9,951 bases of DNA from Clostridiales bacterium (GTDB lineage: Bacteria > Bacillota > Clostridia > Oscillospirales > CAG-272). The notes beneath the pieces were generated by a model, which searched no databases, was not told the origin of the DNA, and was given only the letters and a program-made list of their open reading frames with translations. Of this stretch, positions 6,180 through 9,951 are shown in pieces (position 1 is the stretch's first letter; every line of letters starts with the position of its first letter). A program made the translations under genes and the position numbers. Location: positions 1 through 9,951 of the forward strand of contig DXYE01000093.1 in NCBI GenBank assembly GCA_019415985.1, written 5' to 3'.

Positions 6180-6389
6180 TTGGAAGTCAAGATCAAGCGT
6201 GAAATCCGCAACTATACTGAATCTATGTTTTTCGGTTTGAGTATGCGGCAATTCATTTGGGCGTGGATTCGCTCGGAGCTTGTAGAGCCGAAAGAAATTC
6301 GTTTTGAATCCTCAAATTTCTATTTTGTTGGTAAGTCAGGCAAACAAGAAGCCTCCGCGATTGTGTTCCACAGTCGTGGAGGTGTATGA
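6180..6389 (+). pseudogene. prgI remnant with an in-frame internal deletion
   Basis: The first 25 residues (MEVKIKREIRNYTESMFFGL, then SMRQF) match the N-terminus of the PrgI family, a small membrane protein of Gram-positive type IV secretion systems usually encoded just before virB4. From residue 27 (WAWIRSELVEPKEIRFES) it matches the C-terminal part. The roughly 50 residues expected between, carrying the two membrane helices, are missing, and the two halves join at RQFIWAW. In full-length relatives both sides of the gap contain a Q-F motif, so deletion between short repeats is likely. The last 20 residues (from about 50) do not resemble PrgI and include a hairpin-forming sequence. The start is TTG 6180 with AGGGG at 6169-6173. 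Without membrane helices it cannot serve as a channel component. No virB4 follows. Confidence 0.7.
6352..6382 (+). other. 14-bp RNA hairpin at the end of the prgI remnant
   Basis: CCTCCGCGATTGTG (6352-6365) pairs along its whole length with CACAGTCGTGGAGG (6369-6382) around a three-base loop TTC. Two of the 14 pairs are G-U, so the stem is perfect only as plus-strand RNA; on the minus strand there would be two A-C mismatches. No T-run follows directly on the plus strand. On the minus strand a T-rich stretch follows, so it might end leftward transcripts. Function unknown. Confidence 0.6.
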
Positions 6390-6412
6390 AAAACAGTTTT
6401 TTCAATAAAATA

Positions 6413-6441
6413 TTGACATTTCTTTATTTTTGGCATATAAT
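6413..6441 (+). promoter_or_regulatory. Perfect consensus promoter reading rightwards
   Basis: TTGACA at 6413-6418, 17 bases, TATAAT at 6436-6441: an exact sigma-A consensus in an A/T-rich stretch. A transcript would begin near 6448. No gene with a ribosome binding site lies directly downstream; the next 300 bases are antisense to the minus-strand gene at 6514-6772, and the first plus-strand gene is at 6950. It may drive that gene with a 500-base leader, make an antisense RNA, or be left over from rearrangement. Confidence 0.75.
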
Positions 6442-6513
6442 TATAAAAATACCGATGCATTTTATTCGATTTTGCAAAATATAATTCGGCCTGCGTTTTG
6501 ATTTATTAGAAAT

Positions 6514-6729
6514 TTACTTTTTCTTTTTCACCAGATAACAAATTACCGCAAGCTCGGCGCAGATGATTCCGCCAAGAATGGGATATGCGATCCTGTGTAC
6601 GGATGCGTTTCCTGCGGAACGCGCCGGAGCGGCCGCCGCAGTTTCCGCCGTCCTTTGGGCTGTCGGTTTTGCTGTCTTGAACGGGATATACTCCCCCGGT
6701 ATCGTGAAATAGGTGCGATCTAACGTCAA
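6514..6729 (-). CDS. Small protein with C-terminal membrane anchor (unrecognised, probably 5'-frameshifted)
   Basis: This frame gives 71 residues from a TTG at 6729. A short beta-like start (TLDRTYFTIPGEYIPFKTA) is followed by a low-complexity alanine/proline/threonine linker (about 20-45), one membrane helix (YPILGGIICAELAVICYLV, 49-67) and a KKKK end. This layout is a membrane anchor behind a flexible stalk, with lysines on the cytoplasmic side, as in Gram-positive surface proteins; there is no LPxTG. The weak GAGGGAG ahead of the TTG could serve as its own ribosome binding site, but a far better start lies just upstream in another frame (see 6730-6772), so a one-base shift has probably split the gene. 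The alternative frame over the same bases is arginine/histidine/serine-rich and looks like a shadow. No family is recognised. Confidence 0.55.
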   Translation of the reverse strand: MTLDRTYFTIPGEYIPFKTAKPTAQRTAETAAAAPARSAGNASVHRIAYPILGGIICAELAVICYLVKKKK

Positions 6730-6772
6730 ATATGCTCCCTCGTCCGTCTATAAGCGGAAGTGTTTTTTTCAT
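6730..6772 (-). other. Strong start region in the wrong frame for the minus-strand gene
   Basis: On the minus strand, AGGAGG (plus 6779-6784) lies 6 bases before ATG at 6772-6770, which opens MKKTLPLIDGRGSI. Staying in this frame gives 88 residues ending at 6506 with unlikely composition. Shifting by one base within the GACGGACGAGGGAGC stretch, after the out-of-frame TAG, joins it to GAYLTLDRTYFTIPGEYI of the anchored protein. A single-base deletion is the simplest reading; a short coupled leader peptide is the alternative. Confidence 0.5.
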
Positions 6773-6802
6773 ACAATTCCTCCTGTTTTTCAAACTGTCA
6801 AC

Positions 6803-6831
6803 AGTATATATATAATTTGCTCGAAAAGCAA
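6803..6831 (-). promoter_or_regulatory. Promoter of the minus-strand anchored-protein gene
   Basis: Read on the minus strand, TTGCTT (plus 6826-6831), 17 bases and TATACT (plus 6803-6808) form a fair sigma-A promoter about 30 bases upstream of the ATG at 6772. A 12-base inverted repeat, ACTGT-CA-ACAGT (plus 6794-6805), overlaps the -10 and could be an operator; that is speculative. Confidence 0.5.
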
Positions 6832-6949
6832 GCGCGTATTTATTCGTTGGGCTTGTATGACCTGAAAAGAAGGGGCCAGGTGATTCCAATGCAGACTTTT
6901 CTCACTTAAACAGGACTTTTTACGAATAAAATAATAAGGAGAAACTGCA

Positions 6950-8770
6950 ATGAAAGAACGTAAAATTATGTCTTTTGTACTCTCTTTAGCAATTGTTTTC
7001 GCTTTATTCGGTGCAAAAAACTTTAGTTTGCAAACAGGGGTTCGAGCATCTGATACATCATCTTGGGAAAACGTAAAACGAATGACCAATGCGGAAGCTG
7101 TAGAACGTTTGCTGGACGTGTGCTTGGGATATCGTACTGTATATGTGAATGGAACGTTCGGTCATACTTTGGAAGATGTTTTAGAGCGTCCCTCTATCAT
7201 TGATTCAGATAATAATAAAAAACGTAAATCAGATTTGGAAAAAAAAGAACCGTATGGTTACTTTGCCTTTGACTGCTCCGGTTTTCTTAAAAGTGTTCTC
7301 TTGTGGGGATGGAAAGGAGACCTTGATTCTCTATACGGAGGAGCTACTTATATTGCGGAACAAGATATCAATCAAGATGGTTTTGAAGATCTTTGCAATA
7401 TGAACAGCGACTTTGCAAATATCGTCCCCGGAGAACTTTTACTGATTAAAGGCAAGCACTGTGGAATATACATAGGAAACGGTTATGCTGTTGAATGCAC
7501 TTCCGAATGGGAAACATCTGATGATATTAGTGGTGTAATGATTACACAAGTCGAGAATATGATTACTAATGAATCACAAAGAGATCATTTTGTTAAATCC
7601 CGAACTTGGGATTCACATGGAAAACTTCCCTTTATTTATTATGGTGATACATCTGAAAATGGCATAAAGCTTTCTCTGGACAAATATGCATATAGCCCCG
7701 GTGAGCCCATAAGCATAACAATTGAAGGAATGAATGACGCGCAGTATACAAACTCACGAATATACATATATCGGATTATGGATTATTCCAACCCAAATGA
7801 TGTCGAGCTGCTACGCTTAAACAGATGGATCTACGTATCTAACGGCAGCCATACAAGCGCACCAATCTATCCACCGGCTTCCCCTGAAGGGCAAACGATA
7901 AACGCGGCAAATTACAATTCCAAGGGTGAACTTGTCGATCTTATGGTGGGTGATTATATGATCGTGGTCCACCAGGGGGATGCTTCATCTCCTGTTCTCG
8001 CAAAAACGACATTCAGGGTATCCTATCCGCGGATTCATAATGCGACTTACGTCGAGATCCCTGTCACCGGCACATATGATGGTGAAGAAGTCAATCTCAC
8101 GGAAGGCTGGATAGATTTTACGATTTGCGGGGATTTAATGGATCGCGGAGGATGGGTTGGCGTATACAACAAAAATACGCAGGCTTACGGTGCGACTACC
8201 TCTATTGTATGGCATTATGCAAACGATTATCTTACCTCCTCGTATGATCGCGCCGGTATCACCGGGTACGATAATATCAAAATGAGAATTGAATATAAAA
8301 CTTCGTCCCCGGAAAATCTCAAGGCGGTGCTGTTTCTCGGAAATGGTTATTATAATGTTGACGAGTGCAATATCAACAAAGTACTCAAAGCTGTTGATAA
8401 AACCGTCAACTCAAAAGGAGCGGTTGGAGCGCCGCAACTGACATTTAATAATTCGGTAGAATCCGGCGGGCAGATTTTCATAGATTATAACGGCGTTACT
8501 GAAAAAGATGCATGGATCGCGTTGACATATACAGACGAGGTGTATAGCAATACAACGGGCATGTGGTGCTATGCATCGACAGGAAAATTATGGCCACTAT
8601 TTGATGAAAGCAATATTGTGGGCAGAGGGAGAGTTGTTCTGAGCGCAAATACTCTGGACGAGAACTCCGGACTTCTGCATCCGCTTCCGCCCGGAAATTA
8701 TTTAATTGTGTTATATAAAGATGGAGGGTTTGTACCACTTGTCAAAAAAACGATTACAATAATAAAATAA
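6950..8770 (+). CDS. Secreted NlpC/P60 cysteine peptidase with C-terminal beta-sandwich repeats
   Basis: A 606-residue exported protein. Residues 1-33 are a signal peptide (basic KERK, hydrophobic FVLSLAIVFALF, likely cut after VRA). Residues 45-232 form an NlpC/P60 domain like those of clostridial phage endolysins: MTNAEAVERLL start, the DCSG motif with catalytic Cys109, the WGWKGDLDSLYGGA stretch, His170 in GKHCGIYIGNGYAVECT with Glu182 as a possible third residue, and an RTW..HGKLPFIYY end. It should cut peptide bonds in peptidoglycan stems. The rest is about three beta-sandwich repeats (about 238-358, 364-466, 494-605), the first with the LDKYAYSPGEPISITIEG motif, the last ending LPPGNYLIVLYKDGG; these probably bind or space at the cell surface. 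AAGGAG (6936-6941) is 8 bases before ATG 6950. A perfect terminator follows. All catalytic residues are present. No sortase motif or membrane anchor is seen. Confidence 0.85.
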   Translation: MKERKIMSFVLSLAIVFALFGAKNFSLQTGVRASDTSSWENVKRMTNAEAVERLLDVCLGYRTVYVNGTFGHTLEDVLERPSIIDSDNNKKRKSDLEKKEPYGYFAFDCSGFLKSVLLWGWKGDLDSLYGGATYIAEQDINQDGFEDLCNMNSDFANIVPGELLLIKGKHCGIYIGNGYAVECTSEWETSDDISGVMITQVENMITNESQRDHFVKSRTWDSHGKLPFIYYGDTSENGIKLSLDKYAYSPGEPISITIEGMNDAQYTNSRIYIYRIMDYSNPNDVELLRLNRWIYVSNGSHTSAPIYPPASPEGQTINAANYNSKGELVDLMVGDYMIVVHQGDASSPVLAKTTFRVSYPRIHNATYVEIPVTGTYDGEEVNLTEGWIDFTICGDLMDRGGWVGVYNKNTQAYGATTSIVWHYANDYLTSSYDRAGITGYDNIKMRIEYKTSSPENLKAVLFLGNGYYNVDECNINKVLKAVDKTVNSKGAVGAPQLTFNNSVESGGQIFIDYNGVTEKDAWIALTYTDEVYSNTTGMWCYASTGKLWPLFDESNIVGRGRVVLSANTLDENSGLLHPLPPGNYLIVLYKDGGFVPLVKKTITIIK

Positions 8771-8778
8771 ACAATTCG

Positions 8779-8811
8779 GCGGAACGATCTTGAGATCGTT
8801 CCGCTTTGTTT
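8779..8811 (+). terminator. Intrinsic terminator after the NlpC/P60 gene
   Basis: GCGGAACGATC (8779-8789) and GATCGTTCCGC (8794-8804) pair perfectly over 11 bases around TTGA, followed by TTTGTTT. It lies 8 bases after the stop codon and separates this gene from the next one, which has its own promoter. Confidence 0.92.
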
Positions 8812-8837
8812 GCACATTTTTTTAATTATGGTATAAT
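8810..8837 (+). promoter_or_regulatory. Promoter of the repeat-protein gene (extended -10)
   Basis: TTGCAC at 8810-8815, a 16-base spacer, and TATAAT at 8832-8837 preceded by TGG (TGn, extended -10). The predicted start near 8844 is about 35 bases ahead of the TTG start codon. The -35 overlaps the end of the terminator's T-rich tail, so the two signals are packed back to back. Confidence 0.75.
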
Positions 8838-8878
8838 TCCTTCATCTATTAAGAACAAAAAGATGGGAGGAACTCCGA

Positions 8879-9951
8879 TTGCTGAAAAAATTCTCTTTAT
8901 TTGCATTAACACTTCTTCTGCTCGCCGCTTTGAACGTACCGTTGGCCGCCGCTGAAAAGCCGTATCTTGAGGTCCAGGTAAACGGCGACGGTTCAGTTAC
9001 ATTTTTTACTCGCGAGACGGAAAACGGAGTTTGGGATTTAAATAACGATAGTTTGTACATCTATAAACAAAGTGATGAAATTCAACTGAGTTTGTGGAAT
9101 CCACCTCCTATTGTCAGCCTATCGTTATGGACGACCTTTGAAACCGGTTTGACCTATCCTTACGAAAATAATACAAATCCGGAAGCATCCATTGAAAGGT
9201 GGGGGACGAGATTGGAAGAGCTGGTAGACGGCGCGAATACCCCGTTTAAGCCGGGGAAATACTGTGCTGTTGCAGTCGGGGACGGCCGCTTTCTGACCGA
9301 TCCGGTGGAATTTGAAATCAAAGAGTGGGAACGTACGCTTCAGGTGGAAGCGTCTGCGGACGGAACAGTCTCCTTTGCCACGAAGGGATTTTTCAGCGGC
9401 AGCAGCGAGGTTCGGGTATACAAACAGGGAGATGCGTGCGATCCCGCCGCAAATAACGGAGTGATTTTGGAGTTTCCGATTTCCTATCAGTGTAATACAA
9501 ATATAACCTATCCCAACGCTCAGGGAATGGTTGAGTGTCTGCGAAAGGAAGAAACAGTGAATGAATATGTGACGGATGCCCCGCTGAAAAGCGGAAGCTA
9601 TTATGCGGTCGTAGTGGATTTCGATAAGGATACGCTGCTGAGCGAGCCGGTGGAGTTTGAGATCCCTGAAACGCAGCCGTCGCTTCGCATTGAGGTATCG
9701 GAGGACGGGACGATCACGGGCACGACAACAGGGTATTTCGACTTGAACAATAGAACGGAAGTGCAAATCTACAAAGCAGGCGAGGCGTATGATCCGGCTG
9801 CAGCGACAAACCGGCCGATCCTGAAGTGGCGCGTACCGCATCAATACGAGAACACGGAGACGTATCCGGGAAGCGGGCACGTGGGATGCCTGCGGCAGGA
9901 GGAGCTGTCGGCAGGCTCCAGATCGCCGCTGAAGGGCGGGCGCTATCTCGC
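8879..9951 (+). CDS. Secreted tandem-repeat protein (partial, continues past the window)
   Basis: An uninterrupted frame of 357 codons runs to the window edge. The start is TTG 8879: GGGAGG (8865-8870) is 8 bases upstream, and translation gives a textbook signal peptide (LKKFSLFALTLLLLAALNV, cleavage after PLAAA at about residue 25). The mature part has at least three tandem units, beginning near residues 29, 152 and 267. Each opens with an L-x-V/I-E/Q strand and a DG-S/T-V/I turn (VNGDGSVTF, SADGTVSFA, SEDGTITGT), then a Y-K motif (YIYKQ, VRVYKQGDACDPAA, VQIYKAGEAYDPAA), and closes with P-L/F-K-x-G-x-Y and PVEFEI. The family is not recognised; the fold is probably an Ig-like or other beta-sandwich surface domain. 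It lies 108 bases after the NlpC/P60 gene but is separately transcribed. The first unit is AT-richer than the later ones. Anchoring cannot be judged because the C-terminus is missing. Confidence 0.82.
   Translation, partial: MLKKFSLFALTLLLLAALNVPLAAAEKPYLEVQVNGDGSVTFFTRETENGVWDLNNDSLYIYKQSDEIQLSLWNPPPIVSLSLWTTFETGLTYPYENNTNPEASIERWGTRLEELVDGANTPFKPGKYCAVAVGDGRFLTDPVEFEIKEWERTLQVEASADGTVSFATKGFFSGSSEVRVYKQGDACDPAANNGVILEFPISYQCNTNITYPNAQGMVECLRKEETVNEYVTDAPLKSGSYYAVVVDFDKDTLLSEPVEFEIPETQPSLRIEVSEDGTITGTTTGYFDLNNRTEVQIYKAGEAYDPAAATNRPILKWRVPHQYENTETYPGSGHVGCLRQEELSAGSRSPLKGGRYL
8966..9951 (+). repeat. Three tandem protein-coding repeats of about 115-124 codons
   Basis: Equivalent strands start at about 8966 (LEVQVNGDGS), 9338 (LQVEASADGT) and 9683 (LRIEVSEDGT). 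Units two and three are the closest pair, sharing YK.G.A.DPAA and a C-L-R-x-E-E stretch; unit one is more divergent and has an extra segment. The DNA itself is not closely repeated, so the duplications are old. More units may follow beyond the window. Confidence 0.7.

Noticed and set aside
6387..6404. Small A/T hairpin TGAAAAA-CAG-TTTTTTCA
   Set aside because: Only A-U pairs apart from the G-C near its end; too weak to call a terminator by itself.
6506..6889. 127-codon minus-strand frame across the anchored-protein gene
   Set aside because: After the first 14 residues from ATG 6772 it is Arg/His/Ser/Gly-rich with no membrane helix, unlike the frame at 6514-6729; treated as a shadow apart from the start region.
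9125..9880. 251-codon open frame on the minus strand
   Set aside because: It lies opposite the repeat protein, which has a promoter, ribosome binding site, signal peptide and internal repeats. The minus frame is rich in Arg/Cys/Ile/His, shows no domain and has no ribosome binding site that I can see.
1..9951. tRNA, rRNA, riboswitch or transposase genes
   Set aside because: I looked for cloverleaf-like segments, transposase motifs and insertion-sequence ends by eye and saw none I could support.

Overview
The window looks like DNA from an anaerobic Firmicute, most likely of the Clostridia (Oscillospiraceae/Lachnospiraceae-like). The evidence is the strong GGAGG-type ribosome binding sites, TTG starts, intrinsic terminators, and the gene families: CD1115-type VirD4 coupling protein, RepA_N/DUF6017 replication initiator, PrgI, and clostridial secreted NlpC/P60 and beta-sandwich proteins. 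No species can be named from the sequence alone.

Region 1 (about 1-4540) is the core of an integrative conjugative element or large plasmid, in one tight plus-strand operon. It holds a two-part, apparently frameshifted VirD4 coupling ATPase (47-2055), a RepA_N replication initiator (2078-3145), a small helical protein overlapping its end (3132-3641, probably DUF5697) and a triple S1/OB-fold protein (3663-4538). Inside the repA coding sequence lie six perfectly spaced 23-bp iterons (2511-2648) followed directly by an A/T-rich stretch, which together look like the replication origin.

Region 2 (about 4575-6390) is accessory DNA where mating-channel genes might be expected. It holds a PP-loop (PAPS-reductase-like) ATPase with no normal start codon and a probably frameshifted C-terminus, and a Phd/YefM-RelE/ParE toxin-antitoxin pair with its own near-consensus promoter and terminator. 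It ends with a 69-codon remnant of prgI that has lost its membrane-spanning middle. With the split virD4, this suggests an element that is decaying, although its replication module looks intact.

Region 3 (about 6390-9951) differs in style and AT content. It starts with a perfect TTGACA-17-TATAAT promoter firing rightwards into a convergent minus-strand gene for a small membrane-anchored protein that looks frameshifted. Two secreted proteins follow on the plus strand. One is a 606-residue protein with an endolysin-like NlpC/P60 cysteine peptidase domain and C-terminal beta-sandwich repeats. The other starts at TTG, has a signal peptide and at least three tandem repeats of about 115-124 residues, and runs off the window end. 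Each of the two has its own expression signals. This part may be cargo of the element or flanking chromosome; the sequence alone does not settle which.
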